Positions 25,116-37,110 of a DNA stretch of 64,000 nucleotides are shown one piece after another. Each line of letters starts with the position of its first letter. Position 1 is the first letter of the stretch. Under the pieces are notes generated by a model. It did not search any database and had not been told where the DNA came from. It was given only the letters and a program-made list of their open reading frames with translations. The translations under genes and the position numbers were made by a program. This DNA is from Polytrichum commune (lineage: Eukaryota; Streptophyta; Polytrichopsida; Polytrichales; Polytrichaceae), in the NCBI GenBank assembly GCA_950295325.1, contig OX485806.1:25110001-25174000 (forward strand), given 5' to 3'.

Positions 25116-26418
25116 CACTATTGGTATACTTATTGATGTTACAAACCAAGGCTTGATTCCAAACTAGTAGAATTCCATATGAATCCACATAAATTGGTAT
25201 TGCCAACTTCTCACTATGTTTCGGAGACTGGAGTTTGTGAAACATCCTTGGCCACGTCCTAAAGGACAGTGACTTTGGGTGTAGAACTACTCCACCCTTT
25301 GGAGGGAGTAGACACTATGTTTGTGACCAATGGCCTTGCTAGTAACCAAACTCTAGAAACTATATACTTATTGGCTTATGATGATAGTTGTTGGGTGTGT
25401 GACCGGAGTGGGTTGTAAGGGTGAGTTTTTGGTTGTGAGTGGGCACTGGGTCATTGATTCCTTGTTGGTTGGGAGTGGGTGTTTATTCCTTGTAGGTTGT
25501 CTAAGTTTGATTCATGAGAAGCATGTTTGAGTAGATCTGAGTTTGAAGTGACTTGGTATTGCTATGTGTATATAGGTAGGACACACGGTGTTGACCAATG
25601 GCCTATCCCTAAATGAGCTAAAAGTGGTATGTGCCACTACTACTCTTTTGGTTCCTATTCTTTGATATGTTCTATAAGATTCCAAGTAGGTTTGGTAACA
25701 TGCAGTTGTATCGTTGTTGTTTTCCTTTCGGCTTTGTTGGCCTATGGTGGGTCTTGGAGATCGGTGGTGGTTTGTTGGTTTTCTATTTTGCATTTGTGGA
25801 CTGGTATAGAGTGTGCATATTGTACAGTGTTTGTGTTGAATGTGTCTAATTAATAACTAGGGATTTAGTTTGAGTTATGGGCATTTCATTGATGGTATGT
25901 GTGTAGTTGCTCTAGCGTTGGCTACAATTACCACGAGTGGGGCTACTTTCCATTTGTTTGTAATAAGGTTATTTATGAGTGGTTGGTACGTTGTAGTTTT
26001 TTTTGGTGATAAGTTCTTTAGAAAACATGTTGTTGCAATAAGAAAATTCTATGAATTGTATGTTATATAAATCGCATCTATTACAAATTCTATAAGTTGC
26101 CGCCCTCCATCAACACCTAAACTTGTTTGCATTCCCTCAATACAATTGTTGTGGAGAGGAGGTGTTGAAGAATGCCCTTTCTTTGTTGATCCTCCTCTTA
26201 GTTTTTTAAATGTTTCTAGGTAATCTCCCACTCGCTCTTCACACTTCTCAATATTTTCACCAAGATCAAATGAAGGTGATTTGGAATATGCGTTCATCCC
26301 AACAACCATGGAAGCATCATTTCTTACACTTGGAAGCATTTATTCAAAACACTCCCTATACTTGCAATATCATCTATGAACACAATATCTCTCATGTGGC
26401 CAAACACATGTAAATATA
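25116..26418. other. G/T-skewed region, no supported gene
   Basis: From about 25380 to 26060 the plus strand is strikingly rich in G and T. Two overlapping plus-strand frames (25629-25853) translate as hydrophobic Phe/Leu/Trp/Cys-rich peptides, which such base skew produces by itself. A minus-strand frame at 26339-26049 has no recognised motif. It might belong to the copia element beside it, but no long terminal repeat pair was found. Confidence 0.35.
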
Positions 26419-27720
26419 CTATTTGTGAAGGTTTATTTGTTGGTCTTCCCCCATCTTTGAAAATATTACCCCGTGTCGTTTTCCCTCAATGCAAGCTTTA
26501 CAAATTAAGGTAGATGTGGGATAAAATATTCCAATATGATCTATGCAACCCACCAAGCTTTGAGGTGCATGAACACTCTTTGCATTTAAATACCCAAGCC
26601 GATGATGCCCAAGTTCAAGTGCACCATCTTTCTTCAACGATTGTATCAAATTGACCACATCTGCTCCATGCATTTTAGTGTAGTCTGTTTCGTACAAATT
26701 GTCTTTATGTAGTCCCATCAAAATCACATCTCTATCTGGACCTCTCACAATCCATTCATTCAAGTTGAATTGCATTTGACTAAAACTTGTTCACATAGAA
26801 CAAATCAGCTTGTAGCCTAGGCACATGGAGGGTATCTTTAATATGAATTATCTTTATTAATTAATTAATTTTACCATCACCTCAATTACAATAGAACTAG
26901 GTTTAATTGTTTTCATGATGCTCTATTATCCAAATGGACATTGTGTGGAGTAATTACCATGTATGTGTTTCGTTGCTCCTGAATCCATGATCCACTCACA
27001 TGAATGCATTCCACGACACTTTACAAATTCGTAGTCATCGTCTTCTTTGTTGTTGTTGTTGTTGTTCTTCTTCTTCTTCTTCTTTTCTTTTCTTTTCTTT
27101 TTGGCTATGTAGCAAAAACGTGCAATGTATCCAGTTTGCCACAATAGTAACACATCTTGATATCTTTACACCAAGATGAATTATGTCATTGGTCTTTGTG
27201 CAACAATATGGCAACATCATCATCACTTCGGGATTTTTTCCCCTTCCTTTTGGACATCTCGTGCATCAAACGTTAGGTCATGTATTCCACAGTCAATTAC
27301 ATCATCGGCATCGTCTCCAAGGCGGTGATCAAGTGTTCGTACGAGGGCGACAAATTCTTGAGCAAAGTAATAACAACATCTTTGTTTCCCACAAATACCT
27401 CCAAGCAAGCAAGTGGATCCAGAAGTGCCTTGATCTTGTTGACATGGTTCAACAATTCATCATTTTCCCTATATCTTGCACGTGAAAAAACCTCTCACAA
27501 ATGAAGAGAACATTAGATAAGTTATTTGTTTTTGTGGATGTTGCAAAAGAATCTTCAATGCCTCTGTTGATTGATTGTCCGTCAAATTGACATGTGCAAG
27601 TTGATTGCCTGCCATTTTTGATACACCTAGAGGGAATTTTTGACCATATTTCTTCCTATAATATGTAATAATAATAACAATAATAATAATAATAATAATA
27701 AATCCACTAGTTAACTTTTC
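26419..27720 (-). pseudogene. Ty1-copia retrotransposon remnant: gag, zinc knuckle, protease, pre-integrase
   Basis: Reading the minus strand from 27720: a gag segment (NQSTEALKILLQHP..) and, across frameshifts, LLKNLSPSYEHLITALETMP, typical of copia gag. Near 27160 comes a zinc knuckle CYYCGK..H/IARFC broken by a frameshift, then the protease motif WIMDSGATKHI at about 27000. Last is the gag-pre-integrase block ELGHHRLGYLNAKS.. CKACIEGKRH at 26640-26475. Integrase, reverse transcriptase and LTRs are not present. An Asn/Lys-rich microsatellite (27045-27103) and an Ile-rich (AAT)n tract (27661-27701) interrupt it. Confidence 0.8.
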
Positions 27721-28049
27721 CAATCTAATTTGAATTACTTAAATCCAAGTCCACCCATTTGGTACGTGTGTGGCAAACTTATCTCAAATGACTGCCTAGA
27801 CTAATTTGAGGTAATCAAAGCTAATCCCGGAGCTAAATCAATCAGAAGTCATAATACTTGGATTGCGCACTATTTTAGGGCTTGTTGGATGAAATAAAAG
27901 GTATGCTCGTATTCTTACTAGTATAAATTTGAGACCGGAGGCTCGCCATGATATATGGTGTCTACATAAACTCATCCATCATGGAGGGGGGCTCTAATAA
28001 AGACAAGTCCCCTACAAGGTGGAGGGTTGCTTCATTCTAATCAAACTCC
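27721..28049. other. No gene seen
   Basis: AT-rich stretch between the copia remnant and an E-family MITE. I see no open frame, repeat end or RNA gene here. Confidence 0.35.
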
Positions 28050-28278
28050 ACTACTCCATTTACGGTATTTAGTGTCACTTACTATTCAACGATACAAAGT
28101 GCTACAACTTTTTGCTAAAAATGTAACTTGTTACCAAGTAAGACCATTTCTATTGTATAGTATCCATACAACCTACTTGATCATCGTCGATAACAAAATA
28201 AAATATAGAGCGAGAAGTCACAACCTTGCGTTAATTCCAAATAGTAAGTGACACTAAATACCACAAACAACGTAAAGT
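28050..28278. mobile_element. Short E-family MITE
   Basis: Ends ACTACTCCATTTACGGTATT and the complement of the right end share ATTTAGTGTCACTTACTATT, giving terminal repeats of about 37 bases. At 229 bp it is half the size of other E copies, consistent with an internal deletion. Confidence 0.7.
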
Positions 28279-28928
28279 AATTTGCGACCTTGGGGCTATT
28301 CTCAAAGTCGACACAATCTAAAAATGAGTCAATCGCATAACACAATGTAGCGTAACATAATCTACTATAATTCACCTACGTTTTCACCTCCACGATGGAT
28401 GAATTTACATAGGCACCACCACATATCCCTAGCCGAGATTGGATGAAATTTTCGACTCCTTCCTTACCTTGGGTTTAAAGAGCTCTAATTCAAGTAGTAA
28501 TTCAGTGGGCATTTGTTGCCACTGCATGCAATTCCACAATGGCACTCGAGGGCATGCAGCATTCGGGCATGGCAGTTCATTAACTTTTACTTATAACTTC
28601 ATTAATTACGTCGTCCAGAGAGGCTACTACAACTGATCATTATTCCCAATTAGTGTGTGTTACTGTTCGAGCTTACGCAGTGCTATAACTATTCAATGAA
28701 TGTGTGGTGTTTTTACCAAGCAACGCCATTCATGTTCTTTAATGTCCGAATCTATAATGTTCGAACAACCTACTGAACTTTCGTTAGTACAAATCGAACT
28801 CCCGAGGAAGACGTTGCTGCATTGCGTAGTTGTGAATCGCAACACACGCTGATCGGAGTAATCAGTGTACTACAATACAAGCCCGTTAGATCGACACATT
28901 CCAGATCACGTAGGTATGTGTTGTATGC
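28279..28928. other. No gene seen
   Basis: Unassigned. A plus-strand frame at 28439-28636 has no recognisable motif. No tRNA or other RNA signature was found before the SINE candidate. Confidence 0.35.
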
Positions 28929-29118
28929 GTAAGGCACCACGGGCCTTGGCTTGGTGGTTAGGGCTCATGGCCCCCAATGAGGAGGTTGTGGGTTCTATTC
29001 CCCATGCCGGCGTGGTGCTCACCACCTTAGTCCACCCAACTATGGTGTGGGGTCCTTGGACCTTGTTGTATGGGTAACTCAAAGCCCTTTGGGGGATACC
29101 ATGTCCGGTATCTTCAAG
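28929..29118 (+). mobile_element. tRNA-derived SINE candidate
   Basis: The segment has a pol III A-box-like TGGCTTGGTGGTTAGGG and, about 50 bases on, a B-box-like GGGTTCTATTCCCC, the spacing of a tRNA promoter. The 3' part (ACCTTAGTCCACCC.. GGTATCTTCAAGG) is not tRNA-like, as in plant SINEs. It does not fold into a complete tRNA, and the B box has lost the GA of the usual GGTTCGA. It abuts a MITE at 29121. Confidence 0.6.
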
Positions 29119-29120
29119 GC

Positions 29121-29449
29121 ACTACACTAAATAGGTAGATTAGTGTTAGATGCAATAGTTACCTAAAACACTAATTTTCAACTGATATTACAATTAGTGT
29201 TTGAATAGGGTTTGAACAAATTATACCTTTTACGAGGTTCTCATATTCTTCTTCCATCAATTCTTCATTCCAAGATTTACAAAATATCATCTAACACTAA
29301 ATGCGCTTATGTAAATATTTAAAGTTACTACTTGGTACAAATAGTGTTAGAGTTGACATTTAGTGTTCTAACACTATAGAGACAATTTACATTTAGCATT
29401 TTCGTTGACTATTAGTGTTTCCAACACTAATCTACCTATTTAGTGTAGT
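29121..29449. mobile_element. ACTACACTA-ended MITE, 329 bp, target duplication GGC
   Basis: It begins ACTACACTAAATAGGTAG and ends with the complement CTACCTATTTAGTGTAGT. GGC flanks both sides (29118-29120 and 29450-29452). Inner terminal-repeat sequence ATTAGTGTT / AACACTAAT extends the arms to about 30 bases. Non-coding. Confidence 0.85.
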
Positions 29450-30295
29450 GGCTAGCTAGGAACTAGTATAGTGTGTCACTATAGTGCCCATCCTCGAAAG
29501 GGGAGAGTAGTATTGCCCCAATGTCCCCTTGTCCGGTGGCCATCGGGTCATTGACATTACGAACGGACACTTTATTCACATTGGCCCCTTCAAAAGGACC
29601 GGAGTTTCTATCTATCTGTTGTATGCGTGTGTGTGAACACTGATGAATCCATCGGTTCTCTGGAGTCTTCAACCGATCTGAATCCTTGGGTGACCGGCAC
29701 TCGTAAATCAAAAGTTTTTAGTGCGCGCATGAAAGTCTAGTGATGATATGTGTCCACTGTTCTCCACGTTCTAGCGGACTGCCGGAATGTGGCTGGACGA
29801 CGGCTTGTGCTGAAGTACATGTGAACACCTATGACCCACTATTATTTAGAATCTAGTGGGTGAGCGGCCTACACGAAAACTCACCCTAAGCGGAATCTTA
29901 AGCGGGATTTGCGGCTAAATTACTAGTTTAGCCGGACCCTACTAAATCACGCTACTTCGATAACATGCATGCCATTAAATATCACTGTAACTTATTACGT
30001 GGCTGCCCGAGATCTCACACCACAAGGAGAAGTTTTTTTTTTTTTTGGTCACAGTCTTACCAATTTTAGGTTCCAGCTATAAATTGCGGAAGAAGTTACA
30101 ACACTGTGTTGTTCAATTAATTAGTGGTTGTTGCTAAACAATGATGTAAGCTGGCAGGGAATTAGTGGTGCCCTAATTGACATCTAATTATGAAGTACGG
30201 GCTGGTTTGGTTTTCTAGCACCTACCGAGGGGTAGTAATAAAAACCTAATTGACCCCCTCTAGGTTAGTTGTAGATGCATCCCACCATTAATCTC
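29450..30295. other. No gene seen
   Basis: Unassigned. Near 29852-29890 lies GGGTGAGCGGCCTACACG.. ACTCACCCTAA, which recurs at 34157-34200 with few changes, so a dispersed repeat passes through here. A T-run lies at 30033-30046. Confidence 0.35.
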
Positions 30296-30483
30296 ACTAC
30301 ACCGTTTATGGTGTTTAGCATCACTTATTATGTGGAATTATGGAATGCAATTTTTTTTTACTCATGAGTTCTAATTTATACTAGGAAAAGTTGATCATGT
30401 TGTTCATACATTACAGAACATAAATGACTTTGTTTGGTAAAATATTACATTATCTATGACGTTAAATACCATAAAACAATGTA
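30296..30483. mobile_element. Short E-family MITE
   Basis: Begins ACTACACCGTTTATGGTGTT and ends AAATACCATAAAACAATGTA, which is the imperfect complement. At about 188 bp it is an internally deleted form. It directly abuts the next E element. Confidence 0.65.
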
Positions 30484-31389
30484 CATTGTTTAAGGTGTTT
30501 AGTGCCACGTGTGTTGATTGCGAAGGGCCTAAACAAGATGCTTAGTGAGAGAAGGAGTTCTCCCTCTCAGCCTAGAGGTTTCAAAGTGTCTCGTGTGTTG
30601 ATTGCCGATTTGATACTATTTGTCGACCTAGGTGGTTTTTAATGTGGAAATTTATTTCCATTGCGACATTTAGCGTAGCGAATTGGGATACTTGAGATGA
30701 TAGTTTTGCGATTCAGTATGCAAGGGGAAGATATTGTTGCTTACCAATGGCAAGTGTTTACATTTGAAGATGCAAGAGGAAGATATTCTCAAGCATACCA
30801 ATGTCAAGTGTCGTTTGCGTGCACTTTAGTCAGCTTGTAGACCATTGTGTTTTTATAGGCATACATCTCATAACACTACACCATTTATGGTATTCAGTGT
30901 CGCATGACGAATACTCTCACCTACCCTATCACAAAGCCCTATCCTACGTTCACTAATGGCCAACAAGGTTGACCATTAGTGTGACCACGTGACAATTTCC
31001 ATTTTCATGCTTAATATTATCAACATGTAAAAGAAAACTATAATCTTAACCACTCCAATGTGCTACACTAAATGCCACAATGTGAATAATTTTGCACTTT
31101 AAAATGTTCCTTATCTAAACAAATAGTGTTATTTTGACAATGAGCGGATGTGGCACTACTAGATCTCTAGGTATCTAGTGTAGGCCCTTCCCAACTAATA
31201 TACATGACACTAGATATTATGAACAACGTATCGAACATACTTGTACCAAGATGTTAGTAAATGCACTTGAATGCCAAGTGTCATGAGGTGACACTAATGA
31301 CGAAGTTATTGATGTGACCTAGCCTATGCCTCATAGTTTGGTAAGTGACACTATTACACATTCGAAACTAAACGCCATAAACAATATAG
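30482..31389 (-). mobile_element. E-family MITE split by a second E-family MITE
   Basis: The outer element runs from GTACATTGTTTAAGGTGTTT to AAACGCCATAAACAATATA in the orientation of the copy at 24557-25115. Its sequence is interrupted after CATCTCATAACACT and resumes with CGAACATAC, whereas the copy at 24557 reads through CTCGTAACACTGTTGAACATAC without a break. The insertion is the element at 30875-31230. Confidence 0.75.
30875..31230 (+). mobile_element. Inner E-family MITE nested in another
   Basis: Begins ACTACACCATTTATGGTATT and ends CACTAGATATTATGAACAACGT. Its interior (TCACCTACCCTATC.., CATTAGTGTGACC, ATCTAGTGTAGGCCC) follows the order of the copies at 14995 and 17174, opposite to the element around it. 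Confidence 0.75.
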
Positions 31390-32672
31390 GATGATTTGGG
31401 GTCTTTGATTTTGGTTTAGGAGTTTGCCATATATATATATATATATATATAGGATTGTTCTTCACTTCAATAATCAATGCTTTAACCCTCCACTTGTCGC
31501 CCCCCCCCTCGGTAGGTGTTAGGAACACTCAACCAATACATGGTCTTTATCTCTCCTATAATATATAAGTTATTCACTATGATACTAGTGATTTGGTGGG
31601 CTAATTTGAGTCTTAGAGGCACAATGTTTTTTGGTGAAAATCCCGATGCTTAAATCACGTGGAATCAAATTGTTTAAGGTAGACGTGTGTTAGTTGGGCA
31701 CTCTTCTTGTTGCATCCACTTATTGTAGGATATGAATCACATAATTGATGCGAGATGATTAGCAAATTCAATATGTGTCCATGGCTATTGTCTCGTAATT
31801 TCTGGAGCTCATATGAGTATCTCATTCATTGTCACCCTAAACCCTAGTCATGCAAATTCTTGTGCTCATTACATGGTCATCTAGGTCCGTCCAATATGTT
31901 GAGTATTGAACCTAGAATGGTTAGCATATCTTGAACATGTATTCCAAAACTCTCCAAATACAAGGTTTTTGGTAAAGTTGTTCATAGGTCCACACCTAAC
32001 CACATACCACTCAAATATGATCGTCCGATTATTATTGTTACATTGGATGAAGATAAGTCTACCTTACGGTTGTCATGCGATGGATGACGATTGCAATTTC
32101 AAGGACGTTCTTGTTTCTTTTATTTTCTAGAAAGAAATGAAGTAATTGGATAAAACCAAAAGCGGGACGCCCTCCAACTCGGTCCATGACAAAGGGAACT
32201 TTCATGAAATTGAAAGGAAGGGATAATTGTCATTCAAGGCGAGGGTATTAGTCACCTTATATGAAGCCTGTCAATGGCTTCCCAAATTGCTAATGAAATA
32301 GGTCAGCCAAGGTCCCCTATTTTTTCTGCACTCCTAAACTCAATGAAATAAAGTTGATCTCAAAAGTCTAGGAAGTCAAAAAGACTCGTGGGACTAAAAC
32401 TACATTAAGGATGATGTCAAATTGGCTAATTTCCTGGAGTTGTGCACTGCGGTAGCCTTAGTGAGATAGAGGCCAGTGTTGAGTTGATAGTCTGATTGAG
32501 AGAAAGACTTAAAACTCCCTAATACTACATTCTCAAATAATGATTGAAACTTATCTCTAATAAAGTTATACATGGACACTCCAACACAAAGCGTGCCTCG
32601 TTTTCAACTACATTATAAGAGCAAACATGGCATAACCTATTATCCTATCAATATGTTTAATAATTCGACTCT
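31390..32672. other. No gene seen
   Basis: A (TA)n run at 31429-31451 and a C-run at 31500-31508 are the only clear structures. Short frames on both strands carry no recognisable motif. Confidence 0.35.
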
Positions 32673-32820
32673 CATAACATTATTCAGATCTATAACAATG
32701 TTATGTGGGACCGACAATATTCCACGGAATATTCCTCCACACTCAATATGAAGATGGGAGAATACTTTGTGGAATATTGTCGGTCCCACAGAGTTTGTTA
32801 TGGATATAAACAATGTTATG
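32673..32820. mobile_element. F-family palindromic MITE, copy 3, best preserved
   Basis: Ends CATAACATTATTCAGATC and the complement AAACAATGTTATG pair, followed inward by the strong inverted pair GTGGGACCGACAATATTCCA / TGGAATATTGTCGGTCCCAC. At 148 bp nearly the whole element can fold into one hairpin. Other copies at 4229-4360 and 11235-11329. Confidence 0.8.
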
Positions 32821-33179
32821 CTTTGTGCCATTTCTACATAGACAATGCCGCTCCAAGCCATACCTACAATTTCATTCCTTGATCTCCTCTCCCAAGAAAA
32901 CAAGTCTACTCTAGCGCACCGTATATGCCACATGATCGCACATTTAAGCATGTCCCAAATCATATTCTTCCATTGAGAAAACAATGTATCTAACAAACGA
33001 TCTAATACCATGGACGGTGATAATCCATGAGATCTTCTTCCACGTGATGCTCAAGTGACAAGATGTGGATTCTTATGCCATGAATGTGAAATGCATATGC
33101 CATTGTCAAAACTTCCTCAAACCAAAGAAGAAGTTCGTCACTAATTGAAGTTATTATCATGTGTACTTTTGTTGTGGTG

Positions 33180-33965
33180 AATCGGTAGTTGATGAGATGG
33201 TGTAGTTGTGGCCAAGTGGCCCGGGTACGTTTTAGGTTTGGTCTCACTTTGTCCCCTACCCACCATCCATTAATTGGCGGTCGGTGTGGTCCTTTTGTCT
33301 TTGCTTTCATGTTACTAGTCATATTGTGTTGCTACTTATTTTGGTTGAGTCATTTCCCCCCCCTAAAGTTGCACGAGTATTCCAAGGGTTGGGTGGCCTC
33401 ATGTGCTTGCCATGGTGATCTTGACTTTTTCTTTGGTGCGTATTTTACATCTATGTTGCTCAAGATTTATATTTGGAGTCGATTGACCAAACATGGGACT
33501 CCCATGTAATTTTCTTCCATCAACATGAAAGGTATACATATGACCTGATTGAATTTCCTTCCAATGATAATGGTGTTTTTTTTTGTTTTTTTTTGAAATA
33601 ATAATGAAAGGTATTGTATTATGTTCATCTATTGCAATTTTGGTAGGTTGCTGATATGTTCAACTATGATCATATGACATGTGCGTTTTCTAGGTTCTAT
33701 CCCCTCCCCGCTAGATGGTGGTTGGTGTGTTCCCCTTGTCTATCATCGCATGTAACTATTATTATGGTGTTGTTAATCAATATGGTTTGTCAAACCTTCA
33801 TGGTCACATGTGTTTTCATGGGGTTGGTCTCTTGTGCTTGGCATGGGGAACTTAGCTTGTCCTATGTAGGGTGTATTTTTTTACATATTTTATTTATTTA
33901 TTTAGAAGACCTTCTTCAATGGATATCCCCTATTCATGTGCTAGACTTCCATGTGCCCACAAAAT
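33180..33965. repeat. Two diverged direct copies of about 280 bp
   Basis: Segments 33225-33480 and 33680-33900 share in order GTTTTAGG/TTTCTAGG, a pyrimidine-rich CCCCT(A/C)CCC block, GGT(C/G)GGTGTG, CTTTTGTCT/CCTTGTCT, GGGTTGG, CTTG(C/G)CATGG and GTGTATTTT/GCGTATTTT. Like 25.38-26.06 kb the stretch is rich in G and T on the plus strand. No open frame is conserved between copies. Confidence 0.55.
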
Positions 33966-35397
33966 AATCTTCAACTTACAAGTGTTGATTACCGCAGGAT
34001 TAAAGACCCAATTTTCGGAGGAGGAGGAGGTTTTAACCTAGAGGATGAGGTTAGTAGGTGGGCCGGGATTTGAGGAGACGGGAGTAGCTAGTTGGCACAT
34101 ACGAACCCTACCCCACTAAATTCCCTCTACATTTGGGTGGGTTTGTCCTTATTCGCAGTAGAATCTGGTGGGCGAGCGGCCTACATGGAAACTCACCCTA
34201 ACTCCACCCAAATTTGCAAGTTCAACTTGAATGTATGGATAGTCAATGGATATTCCCAATTTGTTCGAAGGGCTGGTGAAATGTAATTGACATATTCTAC
34301 GGTCATGGAACAAACCCACATGGTTGAATAATGTTATGTAGATAAAGACACATGTACTATACAACAACTCTCTCCATTTTCACCCTACCCTACCATAGAT
34401 GTCACAACAAAAGATTACCCGCTTGGATAGCATCATGCTCAAGAACTTTACCTTAAATAACTGCTAAGGTATGTACAACGCACACTTCTTCCATGGGAAC
34501 ATGGAATTATCACACATGAATGTATATCTCACGAGTTCTCCAACATAGAAAAAAAGACCCCTTAGAGGTTCGTGGCTAGATTATCTCAAGAGACCTAACC
34601 TAAGGTAGATGAGGCTAATTCAATAAGCTTCCTTAATCAGACATTTATTTTTGGCTCCAAATTGGCGATACAGTCGCTTTAATTCGGTGGGTGAGTAAAT
34701 AGACGGTTCTTTAGCCATTGCTTTTGATGATATTTCAGTTAGCCACCTTCTCAGAACTCAAACTACACCCACCATCCTCCATAATGAGGAGTGCTATCCA
34801 CCGAGCTATGACACACTTGATATTTTGTGTCTTAGGTGGGCAAATTAGGAGGTAGCATGTGGCCATGAGGTGCCAACCAACTTGTATTGTGGGTATTCTA
34901 TAATGAGAAAATAACTTCGTCTACATTTATCTTATATGTGACTACTTTAGAGACATGACACAACCAATATTGGCAATAAACTTGGTTTTCATTGGCAAAT
35001 GGCCCATGTAGATTTTCTAATGATGTTGTCCACTCACAAAAAAATGATAGATAAATGAGTTCCCCTCCCTCTAACACCACACTGGAAGTAGATAATCTTT
35101 GATTATGGAGCTTAGATCAACAACGCCTTCCTCAACTCCAATTTCAACGATTTCAAATTCTTTGGTCTCGATTCGCAATTGCTAGCATGCTCAAGCTTCT
35201 AATGCTCAAATCCATCAACTGGATGATTCCACAAAACTGGAGGTGTCCACAATAACCTCATCTACCTTGGACTAATTTAGGGTTCTTAGAACCAATTCCG
35301 ATGTCAAACAAACCATGAACAACAACTTCCAAGCTGCGTAACATTTTAAGGCTTTCGTGTTGGATAAATGAGAGGTATGTTGATATACAATAACTTA
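33966..35397. other. No gene seen
   Basis: Unassigned apart from the dispersed block at 34157-34200 also found at 29852-29890, and a stretch near 35280-35395 resembling 5518-5640. Confidence 0.35.
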
Positions 35398-35738
35398 GGG
35401 CCACTTCACACACGGGGGTGAGAGCCCATGACCATTACACCTCAAGCACTCTCATTGGCGGAAAAGGCGGAGCCGGTCCAAGTTCACGTCACACTACACT
35501 TGAGGGACCAACGGAGCATGTGAATGTAAGATGGATGTAGAATCTACATGGATTCATACGTGGCATCTAATGGATCACGTTTCATGGTCACTCGGACTAT
35601 TATCAAAAACCACCTCTTGGAGATAGGCCTAACACAAAAACTAAAAGACCATGGCACTCCGAACCATCGATTCATTCTATTTCATCACGTGTGAGGGCAT
35701 GCATGAATAATAATCCATCAAAATAACATTTGGTTATG
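35398..35738 (+). mobile_element. Harbinger-like MITE, H4 family, 3' truncated
   Basis: Starts after TTA with GGGCCACTTCACACACGGGG and follows the full H4 element (39214-39714) closely to AAAATAACATTTGGTT, where the match ends. The right third and terminal repeat are missing. Confidence 0.75.
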
Positions 35739-36288
35739 AGATATATATTAGATGAGATTAAATTAATGTACCTCTGGAATTCCCCCATAATCATAAATTA
35801 TCGCGGCGATCAAGATCATTAATTACCGTCGCGGTTAAAGGCAACGACATATTTCTGACATTAGTTTTGGCAAAAATAGGACTGGTCCAGGATAACACTA
35901 CCTCCACAGTGGCTGCAAACCTTCATGACATGTGTGCTGGTCACTATAAGGTGTTAGATTAGTGTTGTTTTTGTGTGCAAAAGGACCCTCTTTCCTTCTA
36001 GTGGTCCTTCCCCTCATGCCATGATGCATATATAAGCGTACCCATTTTGGAATCCGCTTTTTGGTGCAGGGCTTCAAGTGACTTTAGTCTCCTTACGGCT
36101 TGTGCAAGTACTTCTTACGAGGCCATAGCTAATCAAGTGGTTATTATATAGGTCCGGGCACGGTCTCAAGTCTTTTAGATTGCGGCGCCTTCAGTGTTAA
36201 CTTATTTCGGGTCAATCATCATAAGCGCCTACACCAACTAAAAACTCGGTCATAGTCATCATGAACAACCAGTCTTTGTGTGTACTAA
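35739..36288. other. No gene seen
   Basis: Unassigned sequence between MITEs. No open frame with a recognisable motif. Confidence 0.3.
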
Positions 36289-36527
36289 GGGCCACTTTAC
36301 ACCTAGAGGCCGGGCCAATTCCCCTTGAGGCCGATTGCATGAAATTTCAGCCCTTTTTGGGTTGGAGGTCGGCCTCAACTACACATTATAATAAGATTAT
36401 AATGGGGGTCAATTTTCCCATATGTAAAGGCCTTGGGGCCAAGAAGCTAGGTCGATTTAATAAATCTAGCATAATTCAACGGATCTAGCATAATCTATCA
36501 CAGGGCCGTTCATATTTCCACATATGG
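36289..36527 (-). mobile_element. Harbinger-like MITE, H1 family, partial inverted copy
   Basis: Begins after TAA with GGGCCACTTTACACCTAGAG and reads GCCGATTGCATGAAATTTCAG, CACATTATAATAAGATTATAA and TAGCATAATTCAACGGATC, which is the complement of the right half of the full H1 copies. The other half is absent; the break is close to 36520. Confidence 0.75.
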
Positions 36528-36535
36528 CCCTAAAA

Positions 36536-36571
36536 GGGGATTTGGGACTTGGGACCCATGTGGACCGGCCC
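36536..36571 (-). mobile_element. Terminal fragment of an H3-family Harbinger MITE
   Basis: GGGGATTTGGGACTTGGGAC.. ending GTGGACCGGCCC is the exact complement of the start of the H3 element at 37111. It is followed directly by TTA and the H1 element. Confidence 0.75.
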
Positions 36572-36574
36572 TTA

Positions 36575-37107
36575 GGGCTGCTTTACACCTAGAGGCCGGG
36601 CCAATTTGTTGTGTAAGAGGTTTGAAATCTTCACTTGTGATTGGCCAAAAGGCTGAAATCGGTCCCAACCCCTTTACACCTAGAGGTCAGGGCGATTTGA
36701 TGGTATGAAATTTTTAATCAAAACATGCATGGTTTGACATGGCCCGAGCTCGTTGAATTGGGTGCACCCAAAATGGAAGGCCAATTCTTGGCCTCGGGGC
36801 CAATGTCAAATTTTAATAAAAAAATGCTTCTTAAAAAAAATGAATATTTTAGTGAACCATATCCATTGGATTATGTGGAAATATGAACAACTCTATGCTA
36901 GATTATGCTAGATCCGTTGGATTACGCTAGATTTATTGAATCGGCCTAGCTTCTTGGTCCTAAGGCCTTTACATATGAGAAAATCAGCCCCCATTATAAA
37001 CTTATTATAATGTGTAGTTGAGGCCGGCCCCCAACCCAAAAGGGGTTGAAATTTCATGCAATTGGCCTCAAGGGGAATTGGCCCGACCTCTAGGTGTAAA
37101 GCGGCCC
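36575..37107 (+). mobile_element. Harbinger-like MITE, H1 family, full length
   Basis: Begins GGGCTGCTTTACACCTAGAG after TTA and ends CTAGGTGTAAAGCGGCCC before CAA, which is probably a mutated TAA/TTA. The interior matches 21958-22449 (GTATGAAATTTTTAATCAAA, GGGTGCACCCAAAATGGA, GGCCAATTCTTGGCCTCGGG). It carries about 40 extra bases near its left end (36650-36690). Confidence 0.85.
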
Positions 37108-37110
37108 CAA

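Noticed and set aside
28929-29010. Functional tRNA gene
   Set aside because: The A and B boxes are present, but no acceptor stem can be formed and the sequence continues into a SINE-like body.
33002-33322. 106-codon minus-strand frame
   Set aside because: No motif recognised, and its stop-free nature fits the skewed base composition of this stretch.
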